A DNA stretch of 64,000 nucleotides from Gemmatimonadota bacterium. Lineage in GTDB: Bacteria; Gemmatimonadota; Gemmatimonadetes; Longimicrobiales; Gaopeijiaceae. The position numbers and the translations under genes are program-made. Within the stretch, counting starts at the first letter, position 1, and each line of letters begins with the position of its first letter. The stretch spans positions 1 through 64,000 of the forward strand of contig JAPOYJ010000062.1 of NCBI GenBank assembly GCA_026706635.1, written 5' to 3'. Shown piece by piece: positions 49,812-59,366 of the stretch. Under the pieces are notes generated by a model. The model was not told the DNA's origin. It was given only the letters and a program-made list of their open reading frames with translations, and did no database searches.

Positions 49812-51572
49812 TCACTCCGGAACGATCAGCGTCTCGGTCACCGCGCCCGCCCCGCCCTTGACGCGGAACAATTCGGCGACGGCGACCGCCTCGTCGGCGG
49901 CGTCGCCCACGGTCAGGCTCATCTCCAGCCCGGGGGGGAGGTCGCAGAGTAGGAACAGGCCCCGCCAGTCGGTAGTCGTGGTGGCGGTGGCGTAGCCGCC
50001 GTCGGTGCGCACGCGCCAGCTCCCCGAGACCGCCCTCCCCTCGTCGGCGACGGCGGTAATCGGCACCGTCGGCCCACTGTAGTCCGACTCGCCCGGCCAT
50101 CTCGCAACGACCTCCATTCCCTCCCTGGGCACGCCTCCGGGAGCGACGATGCGGCCGAGGTAGGCGACCGTACCCTCGGGACGAGGCGGTCCGCCACACG
50201 ATGCGGCCACGGCGTGGGTAAGCGTCGGCACCCGGGCCTCGGCCTGCGCCACCTCGCCGAGCCTGACCTCCACAGTGGACACCACGGGTGCGGGCAGCCC
50301 CCATTCGGCGAGCGCGGGGTGCTGGATGGCGAGCGCGTGCCGGCCCTCTTCCAGGTCCGGGATCACGAAGGAGCCGTCGGGATCGGTCGTGACGGCGCGG
50401 CCTGTCCCGACCACGCTCACAACGACTGGCGCGGGTGGCGGCAGGTCACCGGTCGAATCGGTCACCACGCCGAAGATGGTGGGACTCTCGGCGTGGATCA
50501 CCGTCTTGCCCGATCGGTCCGCGATCAGCCACGTCCTGCCGGCCTCCTCTGCGTAGCCAATGCGCCTGAGGCGGCCGCGCAGAAGCTGCTTCATCATGGG
50601 CATCGTGATCCGCCAGTCACGTACGATCCACGCCCCGTTCGGCAGCCTCATGAATCCCACCTCGCCACCGGCCCTGCCCGTCTCGCGTCCCCCCAGGAGG
50701 TTCTGGTAGCGGAACTCCAGACGCTCCAGCTCCCACGTATCGGAGTCCAACCAGAGCACGCCCGCTACCTCCGGCACGGTGCGACCCGGAACTGGCTCGA
50801 AGGCGAGTCCTATCCTCCCGGACGTTCCCTCGCGGAGGCCGAAGCAGTGCGTCTCGAGAAATGGAGCCGAGAGCAGCGTCTCGGCGTCGGGTGCGTAGAC
50901 GACGCTACTCGAGTCGGTCGGCTGCACGAATCCCCGGGCCATGAGCTGGTCGATCGGCCCGGCTGCGAAGGCGTACGGCAGCCGCTCGGAGGTGCGCGAC
51001 GCCCGCGCGAGGACATGTTCGCCGCTGCGGTCGAGCCGACGCGAGAAGCGCCGGAGCGTGTAGCTGTAGAGTCCGGCCTCGCGGGTGTACGACTCGGTCG
51101 CAAGGGCTTTGCGGACCTCCTCCCACACGCGCGCCGTGGCTGGCTGGCCATGCCCAAGGGACTCGCACCGCCGGGCTCCCTCGACGCGCAGCCCCTCCAG
51201 CGAAACCGCCTCCGGGGGAACCTCGACGGTGAAGTCCGGCCCGAGGTTCCCCGGACGGAAGGGGGCAGTTGACCAGTCGGCGTAGCCTATCCTCTCGACC
51301 TCGATGCGGTGAGGCCCCGAGCTGAGGGCACGCACCACAAACCTGCCCGCGGCGTCGGTCAGCGTCCGATCGACGAGCACGCCGTCACCGTCGATCAGGA
51401 TGAGCATCGCTCCCCGGATCGGAGTGCCCGCGTCCTTCTCCACGACCACACCCGACACGGGCTGGGCCGCACCCTGCGCGGGGAGCAGGGCCGCTAGCGT
51501 TGCGACCGCCAGCAGCCCGCGCCAGACCCCAGCAGTCCGTGGACACCATGTGAAGCCAGGCAAGATCCGCAT
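49812..51572 (-). CDS. Secreted protein with carboxypeptidase-regulatory-like domains
   Basis: 586 aa from ATG 51572. A signal peptide (GLLAVATLAALLPAQGAAQ) follows an unusual n-region (WCPRTAGV) encoded by an element end (51529-51547). Residues about 40-125 are a CarboxypepD_reg-like sandwich (PVSGVVVEKDAGTPIRGAMLILIDGDGVLVDRTLTDAAGRFVVRAL). Then comes a middle part (TARVWEEVRKALATESYTREAGLYSYTLRRFSRR..., LGLAFEPVPGRTVPEVAGVLWLDSDTWELERLEFRYQNL) typical of uncharacterised Gemmatimonadota and Bacteroidota proteins, and a second sandwich near 400 (VTDSTGDLPPPAPVVVSVVGTGRAVTTDPDGSFVIPDL). Enzyme function is not recognisable. Confidence 0.75.
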   Translation of the reverse strand: MRILPGFTWCPRTAGVWRGLLAVATLAALLPAQGAAQPVSGVVVEKDAGTPIRGAMLILIDGDGVLVDRTLTDAAGRFVVRALSSGPHRIEVERIGYADWSTAPFRPGNLGPDFTVEVPPEAVSLEGLRVEGARRCESLGHGQPATARVWEEVRKALATESYTREAGLYSYTLRRFSRRLDRSGEHVLARASRTSERLPYAFAAGPIDQLMARGFVQPTDSSSVVYAPDAETLLSAPFLETHCFGLREGTSGRIGLAFEPVPGRTVPEVAGVLWLDSDTWELERLEFRYQNLLGGRETGRAGGEVGFMRLPNGAWIVRDWRITMPMMKQLLRGRLRRIGYAEEAGRTWLIADRSGKTVIHAESPTIFGVVTDSTGDLPPPAPVVVSVVGTGRAVTTDPDGSFVIPDLEEGRHALAIQHPALAEWGLPAPVVSTVEVRLGEVAQAEARVPTLTHAVAASCGGPPRPEGTVAYLGRIVAPGGVPREGMEVVARWPGESDYSGPTVPITAVADEGRAVSGSWRVRTDGGYATATTTTDWRGLFLLCDLPPGLEMSLTVGDAADEAVAVAELFRVKGGAGAVTETLIVPE

Positions 51573-51604
51573 CCTAGCATAATCGGGTGCGCCTCCGTTT
51601 GGTG

Positions 51605-53107
51605 CTAGGGGAGCTGGAGAGTGGCGGCTGAGGTCGTCCGCTGAATCCAGTCGGAGAGGAGCTGCATCGCATCGACCGACCACGTCTCCTCGATTGAGCT
51701 GTACTCGCTAGGCGCACCGGTCTCCGCGTGCTGGAAGAGGTGGTTCAGGCCGGGGAGCGCGTGCACCTCGTAGGCGTGGTTGCCACCCCGCTCCAGCGCC
51801 GCCGCGATCGCGCTCAGATTCTCTTCGTGCGGCACCTGCAGGTCCTTCTCGCCTGTCATCGCGAGCACCGGAACCGTCACCCTCTCCAGCACGGCGGCCG
51901 GATCGTGGGTCAGGAAGAAGCGAAACCAGCGATTGTTGACCTGCTTGACCTGGCCGGCGACAATCGCCTCGGCCGACGCCGAATCGGTGACCCCCGCCAG
52001 CTGCAGCTCCTCCTCGCTCGCCTCCGCGAGGGCTCTGCGCACCACCGCCTCGACGGCACTGCCAGCCACCGCTGGATCCGGCTCCTCCCTGAGAAGCGCG
52101 AAGACCTCCTCCTGGCGCGCCCGATTCGCCGCGATCGCCTCCTCGGTCGCTCCCCCGGCGCGGGCGATCAGCTCGCCCTGCGCGATCAGGATTCGCGCTC
52201 CGTCCACACCCGGAGCGGCCATCAGGGCTAGGAAGGCCACATCGGACGACCTCAGTGCCGCCATCGGTGCCACCAGCCCGCCCTCGGAGTGCCCGGCCAG
52301 GCCGATCGCGCCCGGGTCGATGTCGTCGCGGCCCTTCAGGTAGGCCACCGCCGCCAGCGCGTCCGTGGCGAAGTCCTCGGTGGTCGCCTGGGAGAAGTCG
52401 CCGCCCGAGGCGCCCACGCCCCGGTCGTCGTAGCGGAGGACCGCGATTCCGTTCCTGGCAAGATGGTCGGCGAGCACGAGGAAGGGCCGGTGTCCGGCCA
52501 GCGCCTCGTCCCGGTCCTGGGGGCCCGATCCCGAGATGAGCACCACCGCCGGGAAGGGAGCGTCCTCGAAGGGCCGCGTGAGGGTGCCGCCCAGCGCGTG
52601 TCCGCCCTCCGGGTTGGGGAACGACACATCCTCGGTCATATAGGGGTACGGCTCGGCTGGCTCCTGGGGGCGCGATGGCTCGGTCTCCCCCTCCTCGGAT
52701 GGTGCCAGGACGAGGGGCCGGTTGAGGCCCCCCTGGGAGAAGGTCCCCGAAATCGTGGCGCCGTCCGCCCCCATCGTCCCCGTGTAGGCGGCCCCGATCG
52801 GGGACACGGAGATCGAGATCGTGTCGCCGCTGGTGTCGACGGTCGTGATTGGAAATTCGGCGTTGCCCTGGTCGACCGAGTAGAGCACGCCGGAGAGCGC
52901 CTCCTCCTCGGCGCTCAGCACGAAGCGGAGGCGCAGCTGCATGGCACCCAGGTCGAGTGTGCCGGTCCAGTCGCCTACGAAGCGCACCTGGTCGCCGCCG
53001 TCCTCGGCGTCCTGCGCCTTCGTCTCCAGCGGCGCGCACAGTGCCAGAGCGGCCGGAAGGGCTGCCATTCTCGTGGCGTGGCGTGCAGCGGCAAAGGCAT
53101 TCCTCAT
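51605..53107 (-). CDS. Secreted alpha/beta hydrolase with N-terminal beta domain
   Basis: 500 aa from ATG 53107, five bases after GGGAGG. A signal peptide ends ETKAQ. Residues about 40-140 form a lipocalin-like or DUF-type beta domain (FVGDWTGTLDLGAMQLRLRFVLSAEEEALSGVLYSVDQG). The hydrolase domain has PFPAVVLISGSGPQDRDEAL (oxyanion), LRYDDRGVGASGG, nucleophile GLAGHSEGGL, acid region TGEKDLQVP and histidine LPGLNHLFQHA. The catalytic triad is complete. It likely hydrolyses an ester or peptide outside the cytoplasm. A TTACAT-T-ATGTAA palindrome stands 46-58 bases before the start. Confidence 0.88.
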   Translation of the reverse strand: MRNAFAAARHATRMAALPAALALCAPLETKAQDAEDGGDQVRFVGDWTGTLDLGAMQLRLRFVLSAEEEALSGVLYSVDQGNAEFPITTVDTSGDTISISVSPIGAAYTGTMGADGATISGTFSQGGLNRPLVLAPSEEGETEPSRPQEPAEPYPYMTEDVSFPNPEGGHALGGTLTRPFEDAPFPAVVLISGSGPQDRDEALAGHRPFLVLADHLARNGIAVLRYDDRGVGASGGDFSQATTEDFATDALAAVAYLKGRDDIDPGAIGLAGHSEGGLVAPMAALRSSDVAFLALMAAPGVDGARILIAQGELIARAGGATEEAIAANRARQEEVFALLREEPDPAVAGSAVEAVVRRALAEASEEELQLAGVTDSASAEAIVAGQVKQVNNRWFRFFLTHDPAAVLERVTVPVLAMTGEKDLQVPHEENLSAIAAALERGGNHAYEVHALPGLNHLFQHAETGAPSEYSSIEETWSVDAMQLLSDWIQRTTSAATLQLP

Positions 53108-53152
53108 GTGATCCTCCCAGCGGATGAATGGTTATCTTGTGTCAACCAGAGT

Positions 53153-53165
53153 TTACATTATGTAA
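53153..53165. promoter_or_regulatory. Perfect 13-bp palindrome TTACAT-T-ATGTAA upstream of the hydrolase gene
   Basis: Located 46-58 bases before the ATG, a typical operator position. A further half site lies in TGTAATCTGTAGATGACATA. It matches the dyad in the mobile repeat at 36850 with only the central base changed. Confidence 0.5.
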
Positions 53166-53213
53166 TCTGTAGATGACATATCACAGGTAGCGCCACGATC
53201 ATCGGAAGGCTGG

Positions 53214-56200
53214 CTACCCTGCCTTGGCCAGCCCCACCCGCCCCCTTCCGAAGACACCCTCGAGGGCCTGGATCGTCTCAGGGCGGGCGCTGACTCGGAG
53301 AGACCGGGACCTAAGCACCGCAGCTGCACCCTTCGCACCGGGCGCCATGGCAACCTCGACCGGCGCGGGCCCGGCATTCGCCTCCACCAGGGCGCGTGCC
53401 TGCCCAAAGGCGTCGCCGGGGAGCGGATCGTCGGGCGCGAGCGTTATCCTCACCGCCAGACGCCCGCTGTCGCGCACCTCGGAGAGCGGCTCGGCACCGT
53501 CCAGGAAGACCGGGGGGTCATCCTCGTCGCGCTCCCGGTCGCTCACCTTGCCCCTCAGCAGCACCGCCGCGTCGTCGACGATCACCTCGCGGTGCGAGCG
53601 CCATACATCCCTGAAGGCGAGGACCGTCGCGGTGCCGCCGAGCGTCTCGACCGCGATCTTCGCCCACTCCGAGCCGTCTCTGCGCGAGATCTGGCGCGCC
53701 ACCCCGGTCACCACGCAGGCGATCTCGACCGAATCGCCGGTGCGCTCCCTCAGCTCCCCCGCCTCCGGGTCGTCGAAGACGCGCACCACCTGGCGGAAAC
53801 GGTCGAGCGGGTGCCCGGAGATGAAGAAGCCAAGCGCCTCCTTCTCGTTCGCGAGGCGCTTCCTCTCGGTCCACTCCGGCACCGCCGGCAGGGGGGGAGC
53901 AGGGCGCTCGATGCCGACCGCGCCGAAGAGCGACGCCTGGCCCAGCTCGCGCTCCTGGCGCCGGGCCGACACCTCCGCGTGTGCGTCCGGCAACCCCTCG
54001 AGGAGCTGGGCCCGGTGGCCGAGCGAATCCAGCGCACCCGCCGCGATCAGCGCCTCGCAGGCGCGCTTGTTGAGGGCCCGGGGATCGGTCCGTTCGAGGA
54101 ACTCGAAGAAGCTCTCGAACGATCCTTCCTCCTCGCGCGCCTCGAGGATCGACTCGGCGGCCGCCATCCCGACTCCCCGGACCGCGCCGAGTCCGACCCG
54201 GATCCTGGAGTCGGAGACGGCGGTGAACTTCCAGCCGCTCTCGTTCACGTCGGGGGGGAGCACCTCCAGCCCCTCGTCCAGATCGGGGTGGTAGGCGCCC
54301 ATCTCGCGGCACTCGCCTATGTACCTGACGATGTCGTCGGTCTTGTCAAGAACGGACGAGAGGAGCGCGGCCATGAACTTCGCCGGGTGGCGACGCTTGA
54401 GCCAGGCGGTGCGGTAGGAGATCAGCGAGTAGGCGACGGAGTGGGACTTGTTGAAGCCGTAGCGCCCGAAGGTCTCGATCTGGCTCGCCAGCTCCCGCGC
54501 CCTAGCGGGGCTCAGGCCACGCTCGACCACCCGCTCGCGGAAGCGCGCCAGCTCGTCGCGGATGAGAGCGGCGTCCTTCTTTCCCATCGCCTTCCGGAGC
54601 ACATCGGCCTCGCCGAGCGAGTAGCCGGCGAGCGCGGCCGCGATCAGCATCACCTGCTCCTGGTAGACGATGATCCCGAAGGTGGGCTCCAGGATCTCCT
54701 CGAGTCCGGGCGCCGGGTAGGAGACCTGCTGGCTGCCGATCTTCCGCTGGATGTACCTGTCGGTCATCCCCGAATCGAGGGGGCCGGGACGGATGAGCGC
54801 GTTGGTCGCGACGAGGTCCTCGAAGCGGTCGCAGCGCATCGCCCGCAGCTTGTCGCGCGCCAGACGCGACTCGAACTGGAAGACGCCCGCCGTCCCGCCA
54901 CTCGCGAGCATGCGGTAGACCTCCTCGTCATCGAGGGGAATGTCGTCCAGAGCGCCCACGCCGGCCGCAGCCGCGGCGTCCTGGATGACTGTGAGCGTCT
55001 TGAGGCCCAGGAAGTCCATCTTGAGCATCCCGGCGTCCTCGAGGCACGTCATGTCGTACTGCGTGACGATGTCGGGAGCGCCGTCGCCGCCACCCGCCGC
55101 GGCCCCGTTTCTCGCCCCCTTGCCCTGGGTGCAGATCGGCACGAAGTCGCTCAGCGGCCCCGGGGCGATGACCACGCCGGCCGCGTGCACCGAGGCGTGG
55201 CGCGCCAGCCCCTCGAGCGTCACCGAGTAGTCGAAGAGGCGCCGGTGGCGCTCGTCGGAGTCGTAGAGCGCCTTGACGTCCCTTACCTTCTCGACCGCCT
55301 CGGCCACCGAATAGCTGTGCTGCGGCAGGTTGGGGATCATCTTGGCGATCCGGTCGGTCTCGCCGACCTCGAAGCCGAGCACCCGGCCCACGTCGCGAAT
55401 CACGGCGCGACTCTTCATCGTCCCGAAGGTCATGATCTGCCCCACTGCATCGCGCCCGTACTTCCGCCGCACGTACTCGATGACCTCGCCCCTGCGCTCG
55501 TAGCAGAAGTCGATGTCGATGTCCGGCATCGAGATCCGCTCGGGGTTCAGAAACCGCTCGAAGAGGAGGCCGTGCGCGAGAGGGTCGAGGTCGGTGATTC
55601 CGAGGGCGTAGGAGACGAGCGACCCGGCCGCCGATCCCCTTCCGGGCCCGACCGGGATCCCCTCCTCGCGGGCCCAGCGGATGAAGTCCCACGAGATCAG
55701 GAAATACCCCGCGTACCCGGTCTTGAGGATGACCTCGAGCTCGTACCGAAGGCGTTCGCGGACCTCGGCCGGAAGATCGGCGTCCCGCTCCGACCCGCCC
55801 AGGTAGCGATCCCGGGCGCCGACCTCGGCGAGGTGCACCAGGTAGTCGTTCGGATCCGAGAAGCGCTCGGGGAGGGGGAAGGAGGGGAGCCGGTACTTGC
55901 GCTCCAGCGTCAGCGCCACCTCGTCGGCGATCTTCAGCGTGTTCCGTATCACGTCGTCGCGGCCGGGGAAGGCCTCGGCCATCTCCTGGGGGGACTTCAG
56001 GTAGAGGCCGCCGTCGTAGCGGAGCCGGTCGTCGTCGTCGTGGCTCTTCGCCGTGCCGATGCAGACCAGGATGTCGTGCGCCGGGTGGTGGCCGCTCTCG
56101 AGGAAGTGCGCGTCGTTGGTGGCGACGACGGGCAGCCCCATCTCTTCGGCCAGCGCGAACACCCTCTGGTTCAGCTCGGCCTGGCCCTCCGTGCCGTGCG

Positions 56201-56729
56201 CCTGCACCTCCAGGTAGTAGCGGTCGGGGAAGGCGTTCGCGTACCAGTCGGCCACCTCGCGCGCGCTGTCGTCGCGGCCCGCGGCCAGATGGCGAGCGAG
56301 CTCGCCGGCCATGCACGCGGACGTCGCGATCAGCCCTCCCGAATGGCGGGCGAGCGTCTCCCGGTCGACCCGGGGGCGGTAGTAGAAGCCCTCGGTGTAC
56401 GCGATCGAGGAGAGCTTGATCAGGTTCCGGTAGCCCTCCGCGTCGCGCGCCAGGAGGACGAGGTGGTAGTGCGCCCTCCCCTCCGGCCCAGCCAGCGCCC
56501 GCGCGCGCCTGTCGCCCGGCGCCACGTACGCCTCCATCCCGACGATCGGCCTGAGTCCGTTCTGTCGGGCCAGCTTCTGGAAGGCCCAGGCCCCGAAGAG
56601 GCAGCCGTGGTCGGTGAGCGCGAGAGCTGGCATCTCGTACTCGCACGACCTCCGCACCAGGTCGCGGAGGCGGTTGGCACCGTCGAGCAGCGAGTATTCG
56701 GAGTGGGTGTGAAGATGGACGAAGGACAC
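53214..56729 (-). CDS. dnaE: DNA polymerase III subunit alpha
   Basis: 1171 aa, the standard DnaE length. The N-terminal PHP domain (FVHLHTHSEYSLLDGANRLRDL, GIVATSACMAGELARHL) is followed by the palm with catalytic aspartates at ISMPDIDIDFCYERRGEVIEYVRRKYG (about 402-408) and a third in the PGPLDSGM region. The fingers and tau-binding parts follow, then an OB-fold near residue 1000 (IACVVTGVARQISRRDGSEWAKIAVETLGG). It is the replicative polymerase of the cell. The C-terminus is short and has no obvious clamp-binding extension beyond the usual one. The DUF4837 gene lies 3 bases upstream on the same strand. Confidence 0.97.
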   Translation of the reverse strand: MSFVHLHTHSEYSLLDGANRLRDLVRRSCEYEMPALALTDHGCLFGAWAFQKLARQNGLRPIVGMEAYVAPGDRRARALAGPEGRAHYHLVLLARDAEGYRNLIKLSSIAYTEGFYYRPRVDRETLARHSGGLIATSACMAGELARHLAAGRDDSAREVADWYANAFPDRYYLEVQAHGTEGQAELNQRVFALAEEMGLPVVATNDAHFLESGHHPAHDILVCIGTAKSHDDDDRLRYDGGLYLKSPQEMAEAFPGRDDVIRNTLKIADEVALTLERKYRLPSFPLPERFSDPNDYLVHLAEVGARDRYLGGSERDADLPAEVRERLRYELEVILKTGYAGYFLISWDFIRWAREEGIPVGPGRGSAAGSLVSYALGITDLDPLAHGLLFERFLNPERISMPDIDIDFCYERRGEVIEYVRRKYGRDAVGQIMTFGTMKSRAVIRDVGRVLGFEVGETDRIAKMIPNLPQHSYSVAEAVEKVRDVKALYDSDERHRRLFDYSVTLEGLARHASVHAAGVVIAPGPLSDFVPICTQGKGARNGAAAGGGDGAPDIVTQYDMTCLEDAGMLKMDFLGLKTLTVIQDAAAAAGVGALDDIPLDDEEVYRMLASGGTAGVFQFESRLARDKLRAMRCDRFEDLVATNALIRPGPLDSGMTDRYIQRKIGSQQVSYPAPGLEEILEPTFGIIVYQEQVMLIAAALAGYSLGEADVLRKAMGKKDAALIRDELARFRERVVERGLSPARARELASQIETFGRYGFNKSHSVAYSLISYRTAWLKRRHPAKFMAALLSSVLDKTDDIVRYIGECREMGAYHPDLDEGLEVLPPDVNESGWKFTAVSDSRIRVGLGAVRGVGMAAAESILEAREEEGSFESFFEFLERTDPRALNKRACEALIAAGALDSLGHRAQLLEGLPDAHAEVSARRQERELGQASLFGAVGIERPAPPLPAVPEWTERKRLANEKEALGFFISGHPLDRFRQVVRVFDDPEAGELRERTGDSVEIACVVTGVARQISRRDGSEWAKIAVETLGGTATVLAFRDVWRSHREVIVDDAAVLLRGKVSDRERDEDDPPVFLDGAEPLSEVRDSGRLAVRITLAPDDPLPGDAFGQARALVEANAGPAPVEVAMAPGAKGAAAVLRSRSLRVSARPETIQALEGVFGRGRVGLAKAG

Positions 56730-56732
56730 TCG

Positions 56733-57776
56733 CTACAGCCTCACCCCGTCGCCGCAGGCAAACGAGCCGACGATCTGCTCCAGCTGGATCATGTACTCGT
56801 ACTTGTCGCGGCCGGGGGCGTAGAGCCAGGCGTCGATCAGGTAGCGGCGGTCCTGCTCCGGACAGAGGACGGCGTGCGTCACGAAGGGGCCGGCGGCCGG
56901 GTACTCGCCGGGGGGATTCTGCCAGACGGCCTGATAGGAGTGCGTCTCCCTCCCGTTGAGGGCGACGCGCCTCTCGAGGCTGCGGGTCGTGTCGACGATC
57001 TGCGGGTAGCCGTAGTGCGAGTCCACGACCTCGGCGCGCCAGGCGAGCAGCTCGGGCACCCCGAATTCGGGCGCTATCGGGGTCTGCCAGGTGACGGTGA
57101 CCTGGCGAATCAGCTCCGAGGGGTCCGGGTTGTCATTCCTGAACATATGGACGGAGTCCGAGATCCGGTGGTCGTAGACCTCTGGAACCAGCACCCAGAA
57201 TCCGTCATGCCCGGCAAGCGAGCGGGCAAGCGCTGAATCCGGGCGGGTGACGAACATGCGCGAGAGAGCGCGGGCCCGGAACCACTCGTCGTAGAGATCG
57301 GCGGCCGATGGGATCATCTCCATGACGCCATCGCGCTCGCGACCCTCCTCGACGACCATCAGGGTGGCGACCTGCCCCCGCGCCCACACGTCCTCGACCT
57401 GCCGAAGCGCCGGCGGCACCACGGGGCCATCCACCTTGCCGAGCGCTCTGGCCATCCATGGATCCTCGGGCGAGCCCACCACCAGCTGCTGCCGAAGCTG
57501 GCGCAGACGCACCCAGTCCTCGCCGCCGTAGTCACCCCACGTCACCGTGAAGGTCTTCTCGTCGCGCACGGTGAAGACGGTGCGCTCCAGACCGCCGACC
57601 AGCGCCGCCTCGACCTCGCCCCAGAGCTCCGGCGAGGCGGTCACGATGATGCTGTTGTCGTCGCCGAGCGCCAGCGGCAGCTCACGGCAGCCGCCAACTA
57701 GGGGCACGACCAGGAGTGCCGCGAGGCTCGTTCCTGGCGACAGCCGAGGTCGTGCTGCGAGGGTGGGGCTTCTCAC
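56733..57776 (-). CDS. DUF4837 family lipoprotein
   Basis: 347 aa from GTG 57776, with AGGAG upstream; an earlier start (57866) is also open. SLAALLVVPLVGGCREL is a lipobox. The body matches DUF4837 (IIVTASPELWGEVEAALVGGLERTVFTVRDEKTFTVTW, VEDVWARGQVATLMVVEEG, YDEWFRARALSRMF, TWQTPIAPEFG, VALNGRETHSYQAVWQNPP, CPEQDRRYLIDAWLYAPGRDKYEYMIQLEQIVGSF). The family is common in Bacteroidota and related phyla and unstudied. It is the first gene of a short operon with dnaE. Confidence 0.85.
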   Translation of the reverse strand: MRSPTLAARPRLSPGTSLAALLVVPLVGGCRELPLALGDDNSIIVTASPELWGEVEAALVGGLERTVFTVRDEKTFTVTWGDYGGEDWVRLRQLRQQLVVGSPEDPWMARALGKVDGPVVPPALRQVEDVWARGQVATLMVVEEGRERDGVMEMIPSAADLYDEWFRARALSRMFVTRPDSALARSLAGHDGFWVLVPEVYDHRISDSVHMFRNDNPDPSELIRQVTVTWQTPIAPEFGVPELLAWRAEVVDSHYGYPQIVDTTRSLERRVALNGRETHSYQAVWQNPPGEYPAAGPFVTHAVLCPEQDRRYLIDAWLYAPGRDKYEYMIQLEQIVGSFACGDGVRL

Positions 57777-57918
57777 GCGCTCATCTCCTGTCCTGGACGG
57801 TGGGGTTGCATCGCCGGGCCCCGTCGAAATCGGCGAGCGGGGGGTCCCGGTTCCCAGCCCGGACATTCTACCCGCCCGGGGCGGCCCAGTCCATGGCGCG
57901 GCGCTCCCCAGACGCGGC

Positions 57919-57948
57919 TTGCGCTCCCGGCACCGATTCCGCTAGAAT
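57919..57948 (+). promoter_or_regulatory. Sigma-70-like promoter of the Ig/LamG-type lipoprotein
   Basis: TTGCGC (57919-57924) and TAGAAT (57943-57948) with an 18-base spacer. Transcription would start near 57955, leaving a leader of about 70 bases before ATG 58027. The promoter fits in orientation and position. Confidence 0.45.
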
Positions 57949-58026
57949 GGTCGCCGCGGTCTCGGGGTACGCCGCAGTCTGGGCTCGACCGCTCTTGCCA
58001 TCCTAATCTCGAAGGAGGAACCCGCC

Positions 58027-59358
58027 ATGCGGACCACCCTACCGCTTTCCGTCGCAACCGCAACCCTGATGGCCCTCTCGTGCTCCGCTGGGGGCCCGGA
58101 GGTCTGTGCCGGGAGCGAGTCCATTCCCCAGCAGACCGTCAAGGTGGGTGAGGATCTAGGCGTAACGGCGATATGTTTCGAGGATCCCAGCGGCGGTACC
58201 CTGACTTATACAGCCTCCTCCGCCGACGTATCGATTGTCGAGACGTTTATCCGTGGCTCCGTGTGGATCCGAGGAGTGGCGCCTGGTCAGGCAACTGTCA
58301 CAGCCACAGCCACCAACGAGGCCGACAAGTCCGAGAGCATTGAATTCCAAGTGCTGGTCACGAACCAGGCACCTGAGTACACCGGGCCGACGGAGGGTTC
58401 GGTTGGTGTAGGTAGGTTTTTGTCGTGGAATCTCAACGACTCGGTTTTCGTTGACACAGCCTGGACCGATTATTTCGTCGAGCCGGATGGCGAAGAAATG
58501 ACATTTGAAGTCACCTCCAATTCCGGTAGTCTGGCCGTCAGGATGATGGATGATAGTATCGCCTCTTTCACGGGTATGTCGGAAGGGCAAGTCCAGGCTA
58601 CTCTCACGGCCACCGATCCCCACGGAGGAAGCGGAAGCGGAAACGTTGATTTCACGGTCTGGGAACCTCAGACCATCTTTGAGGACGGTTTTGATAATGA
58701 GTCGTCACTGGACAACTATGAAATCGACACGTTGCTCACGATGGCCGCGATTGAGAACGGATGGCTTGAACTTGCCGCAGAATCACTTGGTTTTTTGGGT
58801 TACGCATTTCGCGATCTAGGCGGCGAAGCGATCGATTGGACAATTGATGTATCACTCCGCACCGTTGACGCGGACGCGACAAGCGGTATTCGCATTTTTA
58901 CAGGTCATCAGCGCTATGTGTACTACGAGTTGCAATTTGGACTGCAGGATATCGGATTGGGAGATGCAAATTTTGTATTCGCTTGGTTCGATCGACAGGC
59001 TAATGGTGGCCAAGGTGGATTATTCGTAACCGACGATACTTGGGGGATATCGAGCTTTGTTGAAGACTTCGTTGAATTGGATGTATCGCTGACAATTGGT
59101 GGCAATCGCGCTTATGTTACCGTGGACGGCAATACACTGTTTTACCTTGGATTTGGATTGCCAGGAGAGCTGGCTGCTTTTATGATGGCCACATGGCTAG
59201 AGGGACAACAGACTGGACTGTCTTCGCGCTTTAACGAGGTTCGCGTGACCGCGCGGGATTTTGCGGACGCCTCTCCGCCCGCCGTCATGCGGGATTCGTA
59301 TGAGCGATTTGATTTCGGCGAGTTTATCGAGGTCAAGCAGATCCAGCAACACAAGTGA
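58027..59358 (+). CDS. Lipoprotein with Ig-like modules and a LamG/concanavalin-like domain
   Basis: 443 aa with GAAGGAGG at good distance. The signal ends LMALSCSAG, a borderline lipobox. Two Ig/cadherin-like modules (TVKVGEDLGVTAICFEDPSGGTLTYTASSADV, DEPDGEEMTFEVTSNSG...ATLTATDPHGG) are followed from about residue 215 by a beta-sandwich (FEDGFDNESSLDNYEIDTLLTMAAIENGWLELAAESLGFLGYAFRDLGG..., VYYELQFGLQDIGLGDANFVFAWFD) typical of LamG-like carbohydrate- or surface-binding domains. The codon use of the second half is less GC-rich than its neighbours, a sign of acquired sequence. It is followed by a strong hairpin. Confidence 0.8.
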   Translation: MRTTLPLSVATATLMALSCSAGGPEVCAGSESIPQQTVKVGEDLGVTAICFEDPSGGTLTYTASSADVSIVETFIRGSVWIRGVAPGQATVTATATNEADKSESIEFQVLVTNQAPEYTGPTEGSVGVGRFLSWNLNDSVFVDTAWTDYFVEPDGEEMTFEVTSNSGSLAVRMMDDSIASFTGMSEGQVQATLTATDPHGGSGSGNVDFTVWEPQTIFEDGFDNESSLDNYEIDTLLTMAAIENGWLELAAESLGFLGYAFRDLGGEAIDWTIDVSLRTVDADATSGIRIFTGHQRYVYYELQFGLQDIGLGDANFVFAWFDRQANGGQGGLFVTDDTWGISSFVEDFVELDVSLTIGGNRAYVTVDGNTLFYLGFGLPGELAAFMMATWLEGQQTGLSSRFNEVRVTARDFADASPPAVMRDSYERFDFGEFIEVKQIQQHK

Positions 59359-59366
59359 GGGCGTGT

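Noticed and set aside
53592-57236. A 1214-codon open frame opposite dnaE
   Set aside because: dnaE is unmistakable on the other strand; the long antisense frame results from rare stop codons in GC-rich complements.
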